Origin: an uncultured Pelagibacteraceae bacterium
GTDB lineage: Bacteria; Pseudomonadota; Alphaproteobacteria; Pelagibacterales; Pelagibacteraceae
NCBI GenBank assembly: GCA_902625035.1
Contig: CACNZK010000001.1
Location: 62,001-126,000 of the forward strand
Direction of reading: 5' to 3'
Length of the DNA: 64,000 nucleotides
Position 1 is the stretch's first letter, and the number at the start of each line of letters is the position of its first letter. Below, one piece after another: positions 45,617-53,859 of the stretch. The notes beneath the pieces were generated by a model, which was given only the letters and a program-made list of their open reading frames with translations, made no database searches and was not told where the DNA came from. The position numbers were made by a program, and so were the translations under genes.

Positions 45617-46011
45617 TGAAGAAATATGAAGCAATGGTTTTATCCTGCATGGATCCACGATTTCAGCCAAAAGTTTATAAATACCTAAAAGCAAAAAAAC
45701 TCACAGGGAAATATAGTGCTTTTACAATAGCCGGAGCAGCAATTGGTGTGACTCACAAAAAATTTAAAAAGTGGCACTCTACTTTTATAGATAATCTATC
45801 AACATCAATTAAGTTACATAAGATTAAAAAGATCATTGTGATAAATCATAAAGATTGTGGGGCTGCAAAAATAGTAAATGGTAAAAAGAAATTTAATTCT
45901 ATTATTGAAAATAAAATACATAGAGAGTCTTTTAAAAAAATTACAAAAATTTTAAAAAATAGATTTCCAACTTTAAAAATAAATTTTAAGATTTTATCTT
46001 TAAAAGATTGA
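45616..46011 (+). CDS. small beta-carbonic anhydrase-like protein
   Basis: 131 residues from ATG 45616 (in-frame TTG at 45601 rejected because it lies in the preceding gene). The zinc/catalytic pattern of beta-carbonic anhydrases is present: C-x-D-x-R in LSCMDPRF near residue 10 and H-x2-C in [10 protein letters not shown] near residue 82. The protein is about 80 residues shorter than typical enzymes (200-220) and lacks most of the C-terminal helices. It might hydrate carbon dioxide or be a divergent family member. It converges and overlaps with a gamma-class homologue. Confidence 0.72.
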   Translation: MKKYEAMVLSCMDPRFQPKVYKYLKAKKLTGKYSAFTIAGAAIGVTHKKFKKWHSTFIDNLSTSIKLHKIKKIIVINHKDCGAAKIVNGKKKFNSIIENKIHRESFKKITKILKNRFPTLKINFKILSLKD

Positions 46012-46512
46012 TTTAGAATATCTTTTCCAATTATCTTGATAATGCTTTGTGTTTTCTATAATAGCTTTTTTTTCATCTTCCGTAATTTCTCTTACCACCT
46101 TACCTGGTGAGCCAATCACTAAAGAGTTATCTGGAATTTCTTTATTTTCTGTAATCAATGCTTTTGCACCGACTAAACAGTTTTTTCCAATCTTAGCATT
46201 ATTCAAAATTACTGCTCCAATACCAATCAAACTATTATCCCCTATCGTACAGCCATGAAGCATTACCATATGCCCAATCGTTACATTCTTTCCAACTTTT
46301 AATGGATAGCCAGGGTCAGTGTGTAGAACACTTCCATCTTGAACATTAGAACCTTCACCAATATGAATATTTTCTACATCCCCTCTTAAAGTTGCATTAA
46401 ACCAAATACTTGAATTTTTTTCTAAAGTAACGTCACCTATTACAGTTGCATTAGGAGCTACCCAATTTTCGCCAGAGTTTTTTGGTTTTTTATCTTTTAA
46501 ATCGTAAAACAT
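46000..46512 (-). CDS. gamma-carbonic anhydrase-like hexapeptide protein (YrdA/CaiE type)
   Basis: 170 residues forming a left-handed beta helix: [61 protein letters not shown], then [17 protein letters not shown]. Three His (in LHTDPG, IGHMV and LHGCTI) match the gamma-class zinc ligands. Bacterial members of this subtype often show little carbonic anhydrase activity. Its 5' end is 20 bp from the start of the divergent thioredoxin-like gene. Confidence 0.88.
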   Translation of the reverse strand: MFYDLKDKKPKNSGENWVAPNATVIGDVTLEKNSSIWFNATLRGDVENIHIGEGSNVQDGSVLHTDPGYPLKVGKNVTIGHMVMLHGCTIGDNSLIGIGAVILNNAKIGKNCLVGAKALITENKEIPDNSLVIGSPGKVVREITEDEKKAIIENTKHYQDNWKRYSKSIF

Positions 46513-46532
46513 AATTTATATATTATTACATT

Positions 46533-47087
46533 ATGCCCATACAAACTCCAATATGTGATTTTGGTCAAAAAGCTCATGACTTTAAGCTTAAATCAACAGA
46601 AGGTAAAATTCTTTCATTAGCAGATGTTAAAGGTGAAAAAGGAACATTAATTATGTTTATCTGCAATCACTGTCCATATGTTAAAGCAGTAACAAAAGAT
46701 ATTGTTGACGATTGTAAAAAATTGAAAGAAATCGGTATTAACTCTGTGGCTATTTGTGCCAATGATGCAGAAAATTATCCTGAGGACTCATTTGAAAATA
46801 TGATTAAATTTTCAAAAGAAAATCAATTCGGTTTTCCTTATTTAGTTGATGAAACTCAGGAAATTGCAAAAACTTATGATGCAGTATGTACTCCAGATTT
46901 TTTTGGTTATAACAAAGATCTGGAACTTCAATATAGGGGAAGAGTAAGAGAACTTAAAAAATTAATCCCAGTAAGAGATGGAGATAGTGATCTTTTAAAA
47001 GCCATGAAACAAATTGCTGAAAGTAATAAAGGACCTGAGATCCAAATTCCTAGTGCTGGTTGTGGTATTAAGTGGAAAACTAATTAA
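46533..47087 (+). CDS. thioredoxin-fold protein, AhpC/TlpA-like
   Basis: 184 residues, no signal peptide. FDLKSTEGK-type strand, the active-site motif MFICNHCPYVKAV (C-N-H-C) near residue 46, and the cis-Pro loop AVCTPDFFGY near residue 125. C-x2-C plus the peroxiredoxin-like body fit a group of cytoplasmic thioredoxin/AhpC-like proteins of unknown substrate. A cysteine near the C-terminus (SAGCGIKW) may be a further redox site. Its stop overlaps the start of the glycosyltransferase gene. Confidence 0.82.
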   Translation: MPIQTPICDFGQKAHDFKLKSTEGKILSLADVKGEKGTLIMFICNHCPYVKAVTKDIVDDCKKLKEIGINSVAICANDAENYPEDSFENMIKFSKENQFGFPYLVDETQEIAKTYDAVCTPDFFGYNKDLELQYRGRVRELKKLIPVRDGDSDLLKAMKQIAESNKGPEIQIPSAGCGIKWKTN

Positions 47088-48169
47088 TGTATATTATTGT
47101 TACTAGAACTTTCCCACCAGAATTAGGTGGAATGCAAAGTTTGATGTGGGGTTTATGCCGTGAAATGTCAAAAAACTTCATGATTAAAGTTTTTGCAGAT
47201 TATCATGAAAATCATAAAAATTTTGATGAACAAGCAAGTTTTTCAATTGAAAGAGTTGGTGGAATAAAATTTCTAAGAAAGATTAGAAAAGCTCAACTAA
47301 TTAATGAATTTATTAAAGAAAATAAAGTTGAAGGTATCATCGCTGATCACTGGAAAAGTTTAGAGTTAATAAAAACTGATAAAAAAAAGTATTGTTTAAT
47401 TCATGGTAAGGAAATCAATCATCCATTAGGAAGCTCATTAAATAAAAGAGTTACAAAAGTTCTTAACAATGTAGAAAAAGTAATTGCAAATTCTGAGTAT
47501 ACAAAAAATTTAGCAATAAATAATGGTGTAGAGCAAGATAAAGTTAAAGTTATAAATCCTGGAGCTGACCCAGTTCAAGAATTAAATAAAAAGTCTCTGG
47601 AGAAAGTTGAAAGTTTATTAAAAGTAAAAACACCAAGACTAATTACTGTTTCTAGATTTGATAAAAGAAAAAATCATGAAAAGGTAATTATGGCACTAAG
47701 AAATTTAAAACAATTATACCCTGATATTGTTTATATTTGTATTGGTTATGGTGATGAGGAGGAAAATATAAAAAAATTAGTTGAAGAATTAGATCTCACT
47801 TCACAAGTAATGTTCTTTAAAGATATCAGCAATGATTTAAAAAATGCGCTATTAGCCAAATCAAATATTTTTGTAATGCCATCTATAATACATAAAACTT
47901 CTGTTGAAGGTTTTGGAATAGCTTATATCGAAGCTGCACAATACGGAATTCCATCACTAGGAGGAAAAGATGGTGGTGCATCAGATGCTATCGATCACGA
48001 TAAAACTGGATTGATTTGTGATGGGAGCAATTTAGATGAAATTTATTCTTCTTTAAATTTTATGATCAGTAATAAAAAGTATTTAGAATTAGGAAAAAAC
48101 GCAAAACAGTTTGTTTCAAAATTTGAATGGAAAAAAATTATCGCGAATTATAAGGAAATAATATTATAA
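47087..48169 (+). CDS. glycosyltransferase family 4
   Basis: 360 residues. N-domain starts IIVTRTFPPELGGMQSLMWGL, the common GT4 opening with the donor GG loop; C-domain has TVSRFDKRKNHEKVI, YICIGYGDEEENI and the E-x7-E nucleotide-sugar signature in SVEGFGIAYIEAAQYGIPSLGG near residue 290. It is cytoplasmic or membrane-associated and adds a sugar to a glycan or lipid. With the next three genes it forms a small island of glycan genes. Confidence 0.9.
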   Translation: MYIIVTRTFPPELGGMQSLMWGLCREMSKNFMIKVFADYHENHKNFDEQASFSIERVGGIKFLRKIRKAQLINEFIKENKVEGIIADHWKSLELIKTDKKKYCLIHGKEINHPLGSSLNKRVTKVLNNVEKVIANSEYTKNLAINNGVEQDKVKVINPGADPVQELNKKSLEKVESLLKVKTPRLITVSRFDKRKNHEKVIMALRNLKQLYPDIVYICIGYGDEEENIKKLVEELDLTSQVMFFKDISNDLKNALLAKSNIFVMPSIIHKTSVEGFGIAYIEAAQYGIPSLGGKDGGASDAIDHDKTGLICDGSNLDEIYSSLNFMISNKKYLELGKNAKQFVSKFEWKKIIANYKEIIL

Positions 48170-48203
48170 TATTTAAATATTTTTGTGATGAATATAAATT
48201 AAT

Positions 48204-49019
48204 ATGGATAAATTCTCTTATATAAAAAAAATATATAACAGTAGTTTTTCAAAATATCTTCCTGGATTTCTAAGAAAAAAATTATTAAAAAATAACCAAA
48301 TTACATTTATACCAACTGAACTTAAAAAACTCCCTGATAATAACTATCCAACCGAAGACTCATTAAATTTTCAAGAAAATTTAATTAAGAATTATAAACA
48401 CTCTGGTAAAATTTCATTCAATTCTTTTTTTGATTTAAAAAGGATATTACATGAAAAATTTGATCAAAATTTGAATTTTAATTTTCTTGATTTTGGGGGA
48501 GATAAAATTGACTTATATTTAGATATTACCAAGGAATTTAAAAATATTAACTATTACTTAATCAATCAAAAAAAAATAAACGATATTTTCAAAGATATTA
48601 AAAAAAGACATAACTTTAATAATTTAGTTGTCATTGACGATGTTTCTGAAATTAAAAATTATAATTATGATTTCGTATTTTTTGGTAGCTCATTACAATA
48701 TTTAAAAAATTACGAAGATGTGCTGTCCGTTATTCTACCAAAGACTAAAAAATTTATTCTTTTTTCAGCAACTCATTTTTTTTCAAGCAAGCAATTATTA
48801 AAAGATATAGTTGTAAAACAATTAAATTATTTACCTAAAACTTACTTTCTATATTTTTTTAATTTAAAAAATATTACAAGTATTTTTTTATCACATAATT
48901 TTAAAAAAGATTTTGATTTACCTAACGAAAATTTTCCTTCTAATTTTGCTACGTTTAATGATTTAAATTTAGAAAATATAAGTTACAGAAATATTCTTTT
49001 TTCAAAAAAAACGATATAA
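48204..49019 (+). CDS. putative methyltransferase, TIGR04325-like
   Basis: 271 residues, very Asn/Lys/Phe-rich. NFNFLDFGGDKIDLYLDITKEF near residue 95 resembles a degenerate SAM motif I (DFGG), and YDFVFFGSSLQYLKNYEDVLSVIL looks like a motif post-I/II, as in the TIGR04325 group seen in LPS and O-antigen loci. Catalytic activity is unproven. The base composition is more AT-rich than neighbouring core genes, a sign of an accessory gene. Confidence 0.6.
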   Translation: MDKFSYIKKIYNSSFSKYLPGFLRKKLLKNNQITFIPTELKKLPDNNYPTEDSLNFQENLIKNYKHSGKISFNSFFDLKRILHEKFDQNLNFNFLDFGGDKIDLYLDITKEFKNINYYLINQKKINDIFKDIKKRHNFNNLVVIDDVSEIKNYNYDFVFFGSSLQYLKNYEDVLSVILPKTKKFILFSATHFFSSKQLLKDIVVKQLNYLPKTYFLYFFNLKNITSIFLSHNFKKDFDLPNENFPSNFATFNDLNLENISYRNILFSKKTI

Positions 49020-49037
49020 TTCTTATTTAATTAATGA

Positions 49038-49979
49038 CTAAAGATCAAAACCAATTAATCTCTCAAAAACTTTTTCTGCACTTAAATTATTCAAGTCTGT
49101 TACTTCAATTGCTTTAAAATTTTCTCTTTCAATACTAACTTTGTAAGCAGTAGTATGTTGTCCAAATAAAGTTAAACCTTTAGCTCCAACATGAGCCGCA
49201 ATATGAGCAGGTCCAGTATCATTGGCAATAATAAAGGAGCTATCTTTGATTAAAGAGGTTAATTGAGAAATATCAAGCGCTTTTCCATTATCTAATAAAA
49301 CTTCAGCATTAATTTCATTGGCATCATTTATTTCGGTAGGACCTGGAGCTACAACAATTTTATATGCGTTACCAAATTTATCTAAAATAAGTTTTATAAG
49401 ATCGTTATAATAAGGCCATTTCTTAATATGTAAGTGAGGCGAACAAAAAGGGAATAATAAAATAAATTTATCTAATCCAAAGTTACTTTTAATTTCATTA
49501 ATATCAGAACAAGCCCAACTAAAATCAGGATTTAAAGTATAAGATGTTTTTAACCCTGAGGTTTGTAATTGGTGATTGAATCTGTCTAAAACTGAATGTT
49601 TATCAAATTCCTTTTTATCTATTACGTTTGGCAAAGTTGTAATTGAGCTTGACCAAGTTTCTTTATTAGATTTAGGAAAAAGAATATTTTTATAAAAATT
49701 TGTTCTTGAAGAATTTTGAAGGTCAAAAACTTTTGAGAAACTATGTTTTTTAAGTTCTCTCATTAAGAAATACAAGTATATAAGATTATATCTTGGTAAC
49801 CTTTTATCTAGGATTACTTCATGAATAAATGGATTTTTTTTAAAAACTTCTAAATAAGCTTTTGTAGTCAATAAATAAATTCTATCATTTTTATGATTTT
49901 CAAATATGTCTTGAATTGCACCACTTGCTTGAGCTATATCTCCTAATGATCCGTGTTTAATAATTAAAATATTAGACAT
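49038..49979 (-). CDS. glycosyltransferase family 9 (heptosyltransferase-like)
   Basis: 313 residues, GT-B fold. Starts NILIIKHGSLGDIAQASGAIQDI, the ADP-heptosyltransferase signature with G-D-I; the C-half has LLFPFCSPHLHIKKWPY, VVAPGPTE and the donor-binding IIANDTGPAHIAAHVGAKGLTLFG near residue 250. Such enzymes build the LPS inner core. Donor specificity is inferred from family only. Converges with the methyltransferase-like gene. Confidence 0.9.
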   Translation of the reverse strand: MSNILIIKHGSLGDIAQASGAIQDIFENHKNDRIYLLTTKAYLEVFKKNPFIHEVILDKRLPRYNLIYLYFLMRELKKHSFSKVFDLQNSSRTNFYKNILFPKSNKETWSSSITTLPNVIDKKEFDKHSVLDRFNHQLQTSGLKTSYTLNPDFSWACSDINEIKSNFGLDKFILLFPFCSPHLHIKKWPYYNDLIKLILDKFGNAYKIVVAPGPTEINDANEINAEVLLDNGKALDISQLTSLIKDSSFIIANDTGPAHIAAHVGAKGLTLFGQHTTAYKVSIERENFKAIEVTDLNNLSAEKVFERLIGFDL

Positions 49980-50011
49980 ATTTATAACAAGATAGCACAG
50001 TATAAAATTTT

Positions 50012-50401
50012 ATGAATAAAATTATAGTAGAAGTCTCGATAGGCGAACTTTTAGATAAAATTTCAATTTTAGAAATCAAACAAGGAAAAATTAAAGACAC
50101 AGAAAAACTAAAGTTTATCAATAATGAACACTCTATTTTAAAAAATCAGTTGGATAAGAATGTAAAATCTGACAATAAACTTAATAATCTTTATCAATCG
50201 CTCAAAGAAATAAATTCTAAACTATGGGTTATCGAGGATGACAAAAGACAATGTGAAAAAGTAAAAGATTTTGGTGAAAAATTTATTAAACTTTCAAGAG
50301 ACGTTCATTTTCTAAATGATGATCGAGCAAAAATAAAATTAGAAATTAATAATCACACTGGTTCAGTCATAAAAGAGATAAAAGAATATACTAGTTACTA
50401 A
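50012..50401 (+). CDS. DUF6165 family protein
   Basis: 129 residues, mostly alpha-helical, starting KIIVEVSIGELLDKISILEIKQGKIKD with a conserved helical pattern HSILKNQLDKN and LWVIEDDKRQCEK. This matches the DUF6165 family, commonly found beside LPS heptosyltransferase genes, function unknown. It is divergent from a GT9 gene with 32 bp between starts, which fits that context. Confidence 0.75.
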   Translation: MNKIIVEVSIGELLDKISILEIKQGKIKDTEKLKFINNEHSILKNQLDKNVKSDNKLNNLYQSLKEINSKLWVIEDDKRQCEKVKDFGEKFIKLSRDVHFLNDDRAKIKLEINNHTGSVIKEIKEYTSY

Positions 50402-50410
50402 ATAATTCTA

Positions 50411-51562
50411 ATGGCACTTCATTTTTCAAAAGAAGAGTTCTCTAACAGAAAAAGTAAAGTTTTAAATTCTATGCAAGAGCAAAACCTTGATGCTATTTTA
50501 ATGTTTAGACAAGAATCTATGTATTGGTTAACTGGATACGATACCTTCGGCTATGTTTTTTTTCAGACATTGGTTTTAGATAAAAGAGGAAATACAATAC
50601 TGCTCACAAGAGCTCCTGATTTAAGACAAGCTCAAAATACATCCAACATAGAAGATATTAGGATATGGGTTGACAAAAATGGATCAAATCCAACTGATGA
50701 TCTTAAGACTATTTTGAATGAATTAAATCTTAAAGGAAAAAAGTTAGGAATTGAATATGAAGCTTATGGTTTAACTGGTCGTAATGCTATTCGATTAAAC
50801 AAATCTTTAGAAAATTATTGTTCTATTGAAGATAAATCAGACTTAATAACAAAATTACGAGTGGTTAAATCTAATGAAGAAATTGTTTATGTTAAAAAAG
50901 CTGCAGAGCTTGCGGATAAAGCCTTAGACGAAGTATGGAAACATGCAAAAGCTGGTGTTAGTGAGTCTAAGATATTAGCAGAAATGAACAGAGTTATATT
51001 TGAAGGTGGTGGAGATTATCCTGCAAATGAATTTATAATTGGTTCTGGTAAAAATGCACTACTTTGTCGTTATCAAGCAGAAAAACAAATTTTAGACAAA
51101 CTAGATCAATTGACTGTTGAATGGGCTGGTACTTATAGACATTATCATTCTGCAATGTTTAGAACCATTCCTATTGGTAAAGCAAATCCTAAACATCATA
51201 AAATGCATGAAGCATGTGTTGAGGCTCTTAAAAATTGTGAAGGTAAATTAAAACCTGGTAATAAAGTAGGAGATGTTTTTGATATTCATGCAAAAACATT
51301 TGATGACCTTGGTTTTAAAAAAGCCCGAATGAACGCTTGTGGTTACTCATTAGGAAATACTTTTTCTCCAAACTGGATGGATTGGCCAATGCTTTACACT
51401 AATAATCCTTACGTAATCCAGCCTGGAAATGTTTTTTTTATGCATATGATATTAATGGACTCTGAAAATCAATTAGCCATGAACCTGGGCGAAACTTATT
51501 TAGTTACAGAAAATGGTAATGAAAGACTTGGAAATCGAAAGTTAGACTTAGTTATACTCTAA
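50411..51562 (+). CDS. creatinase-fold M24 family hydrolase, ectoine hydrolase (DoeA)-like
   Basis: 383 residues with a creatinase N-domain (RKSKVLNSMQEQNLDAILMFRQESMYWLTGYDTFG) and an M24 pita-bread C-domain. The metal-site aspartates of aminopeptidase P are replaced: VEWAGTYRHYHSAMFRT where peptidases have D and SDMTRT. That substitution and CGYSLGNTFSPNWMDWP near residue 310 resemble ectoine hydrolase/creatinase type members that need no metal. It probably opens a cyclic amide or a related C-N bond rather than a peptide. Ends 4 bp within the end of the convergent ABC permease gene. Confidence 0.78.
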   Translation: MALHFSKEEFSNRKSKVLNSMQEQNLDAILMFRQESMYWLTGYDTFGYVFFQTLVLDKRGNTILLTRAPDLRQAQNTSNIEDIRIWVDKNGSNPTDDLKTILNELNLKGKKLGIEYEAYGLTGRNAIRLNKSLENYCSIEDKSDLITKLRVVKSNEEIVYVKKAAELADKALDEVWKHAKAGVSESKILAEMNRVIFEGGGDYPANEFIIGSGKNALLCRYQAEKQILDKLDQLTVEWAGTYRHYHSAMFRTIPIGKANPKHHKMHEACVEALKNCEGKLKPGNKVGDVFDIHAKTFDDLGFKKARMNACGYSLGNTFSPNWMDWPMLYTNNPYVIQPGNVFFMHMILMDSENQLAMNLGETYLVTENGNERLGNRKLDLVIL

Positions 51563-52233
51563 TTAAAACTATATTTTTTCTCTAAAAATTTGATGAGATT
51601 GTGAATAATAAAAGTCATAAATAAATAAATTCCACCAGCAACTATAAATACCTCAACGGGTTTAAAAGTAGTTGAGATTATATATTTTGCAACACCTGTA
51701 AGATCCATAATTGTAACTGTACTCGCTAAAGAAGTGCCTTTCATCATCAAGATTATTTCATTTCCGTAAGCTGGTAAAGATTGTCTTATAGCGATCGGTA
51801 TCTGAATTTTATAGAAGATTACTTTATTTGAGATACCTAAACTTTTACCTGCCTCTATTATTCCAGGTTTAATTGTTTGAAATGCTGATCTTAATATCTC
51901 TGAAGTGTAAGCACCTGTGTTTAAAGCAAAAGCAATAATTGCGCACCAATATGGTTCTTTTAAAATTACCCATAAAACTGTTGATCTTAAATATTCAATC
52001 TGACCTAATCCAAAATAAATTATAAAAATTTGTACTAAAAGTGGAGTACCTCTAAACACATACGAATATCCATAAGCAAATCTATTGATAAATATGTTTT
52101 TATTTAATCTTAGTATTGCAAAAAATAATCCAATGAATAATCCAATGATTAAAGAAACTAAAAGAAGTTTTAAAGTTATTACAGCAGCATTAAGTAACTT
52201 TGGAAAACTATTAATCATTAACTCAAGATCCAT
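51559..52233 (-). CDS. polar amino acid ABC transporter permease (HisM-like)
   Basis: 224 residues with 5-6 hydrophobic helices. The YRGTPLLVQIFIIYFGLGQ motif near residue 60 and the EAA loop EAGKSLGISNKVIFYKIQIPIAIRQSLPAYGNE near residue 127 identify a His/Glu/Gln/Arg/opine type permease. Its start is the last base of the partner permease gene. Pairs with it to form the membrane channel; no ATP-binding subunit is in the window. Confidence 0.9.
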   Translation of the reverse strand: MDLELMINSFPKLLNAAVITLKLLLVSLIIGLFIGLFFAILRLNKNIFINRFAYGYSYVFRGTPLLVQIFIIYFGLGQIEYLRSTVLWVILKEPYWCAIIAFALNTGAYTSEILRSAFQTIKPGIIEAGKSLGISNKVIFYKIQIPIAIRQSLPAYGNEIILMMKGTSLASTVTIMDLTGVAKYIISTTFKPVEVFIVAGGIYLFMTFIIHNLIKFLEKKYSFN

Positions 52234-52925
52234 TAGTACCCCCTACTATATTTAACTTCTAATCTATTGATTAATTTCATGCTCACAAAAGTAAGTAGTA
52301 AATACAAAACTGCAGCAAATGAATAAAAGAATAATGGATCTCTCGTTGATCCAGCAGCAATATAGGATTGTCTCATGATTTCAACTAAACCTGTAACTGA
52401 AATTAGAGAAGTATCTTTTAGAGTTATCTGCCAAACATTACTTAGGTTCGGAATGGCTAATCTTAATGTTTGAGGTAAAATAATTTTAAAAAACTTTCCA
52501 AATTTATTCAGACCTAAGACATTCGCAGCTTCAAACTGGCCTTTATCAATTGATTGTATTGCACCTCTAAAAACCTCGGTTGAGTAAGCACCAGAGATTA
52601 TTCCAATTGCAAATGCACCTGTAACAAATGCATTTATTTCAATATACTCATTGTAACCAAATATTGATGCAACGTACATTACTGCTCCAGTTCCACCAAA
52701 AAAGAAAAGGTATATTACTAATAATTCTGGAACACCTCTTATTATTGTTGTGTAAGAATTTGCTATAAAATTTAAAAACTTGTTTTTAGATAATTTTAAT
52801 GGAGTAAAAATTAATGCAAAAAGGAAACCTATAAACATTGCTGTTATTGAAACAGCTATTGTCATTAGGGTTGCGTAAAATAATTCATCACCCCAACCAG
52901 TATCACCAAATGCTAGAAGTTCCAT
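52233..52925 (-). CDS. polar amino acid ABC transporter permease (HisQ-like)
   Basis: 230 residues, similar topology. IRGVPELLVIYLFFFGG near residue 63 and EAA loop FEAANVLGLNKFGKFFKIILPQTLRLAIPNLSNVW near residue 130. It is the HisQ/ArtQ-type partner of the next gene. It is read after the binding protein gene but separated from it by a strong hairpin at 52931-52957. Confidence 0.9.
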   Translation of the reverse strand: MELLAFGDTGWGDELFYATLMTIAVSITAMFIGFLFALIFTPLKLSKNKFLNFIANSYTTIIRGVPELLVIYLFFFGGTGAVMYVASIFGYNEYIEINAFVTGAFAIGIISGAYSTEVFRGAIQSIDKGQFEAANVLGLNKFGKFFKIILPQTLRLAIPNLSNVWQITLKDTSLISVTGLVEIMRQSYIAAGSTRDPLFFYSFAAVLYLLLTFVSMKLINRLEVKYSRGY

Positions 52926-52930
52926 ACAGA

Positions 52931-52957
52931 TTGGCGACTATACATTATAGTCGCCAA
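52931..52957 (-). terminator. hairpin between ABC binding protein and permease genes
   Basis: Perfect 12-bp stem TTGGCGACTATA (52931-52942) with TATAGTCGCCAA (52946-52957) and a 3-nt loop. No T run follows on the minus strand, so it is more likely an mRNA-stabilising or processing hairpin that raises binding protein over permease levels than a true terminator. It echoes the dctP-dctQ hairpin. Confidence 0.7.
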
Positions 52958-52970
52958 ATCTAAAATTTAA

Positions 52971-53798
52971 TTACATAGAAGCGTCGAAACCAAACCACTT
53001 AGTAGCAATTCTACTAATGTCTCCGTTTTTTCTAGCTTTATTTATAGCGGCGTTAAACTTTTTTAAAAGTTCAGTATCATCTTTTCTAATACCAACACCA
53101 ACACCATTTCCAAATGCACCACCTGAGAAAGTTGGTCCAGTTAGAACAACTGGCTTACCAGATTTTTCTGCATAATCGCTAAATGCAACAGCAGCAGCTA
53201 ATGCGGCATCACATCTTCCTGATGCTAAATCTAGGTTAACCTCGTCTTGTGTTTTGTATGTTCTGACATTTACTTTTCCTACATCACCTGAGTCTAAAAA
53301 GTTTTGGTGAATTGTAGCAGTTTGTACACAAACAGTTTTACCTGCTAATGCACCAGTAAGTGTTTTAAGAGCTTTTTTAGCCTCTGAATTTGGTTTAGTT
53401 AAATTAATTCCAGCTGGAGTATCTAAACCTTCAAGACTAGATCCTTTCATGACTGCTAAAGATGCAACTTCATCTGCATAACCTTGAGAAAAGCTGATAG
53501 CTTTTTGTCTTTCTGCAGTAATTGACATTCCTGCCATTATTGCATCAAACTTTCTCATGATTAATGCTGGAATCATTCCATCCCAATCTTGTTCAACTAT
53601 TACACATTGTTGTCCAATATATCTGCAAAGTGTATAAGCTAATTCAACTTCAAATCCTATTAACTTCCCTGCCTCATTTTTTGAGTTCCAAGGAGGATAG
53701 GCGCCCTCTGTTCCAATTCTTATTTTATCAGCATTAACATTTCCCATTACCAATAGAGAAAGTAAAACTGAAAAAATAGTTTTTTTGAATATATTCAT
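52971..53798 (-). CDS. polar amino acid ABC transporter, periplasmic binding protein
   Basis: 275 residues from the ATG at 53798, which has a strong GGAGAG ribosome binding site and gives a normal signal peptide (NIFKKTIFSVLLSLLVMGNVNA). An in-frame extension to 53957 runs into the end of speD-speE and is not believable. Mature motif DKIRIGTEGAYPPWNSKNEAGKLIGFEVELAYTLC is the classic family 3 opening; closest in look to Lys/Arg/Orn, octopine and nopaline binders. It acts in the periplasm for the permeases that follow. Lying after speD-speE it may carry an amino acid or polyamine precursor, which is inference. Confidence 0.9.
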   Translation of the reverse strand: MNIFKKTIFSVLLSLLVMGNVNADKIRIGTEGAYPPWNSKNEAGKLIGFEVELAYTLCRYIGQQCVIVEQDWDGMIPALIMRKFDAIMAGMSITAERQKAISFSQGYADEVASLAVMKGSSLEGLDTPAGINLTKPNSEAKKALKTLTGALAGKTVCVQTATIHQNFLDSGDVGKVNVRTYKTQDEVNLDLASGRCDAALAAAVAFSDYAEKSGKPVVLTGPTFSGGAFGNGVGVGIRKDDTELLKKFNAAINKARKNGDISRIATKWFGFDASM

Positions 53799-53859
53799 TG
53801 TTCTCTCCTTTAATAAAAAGAATAGTATTTCACAAATTATGGTTATTAAAAAGAAAAAA

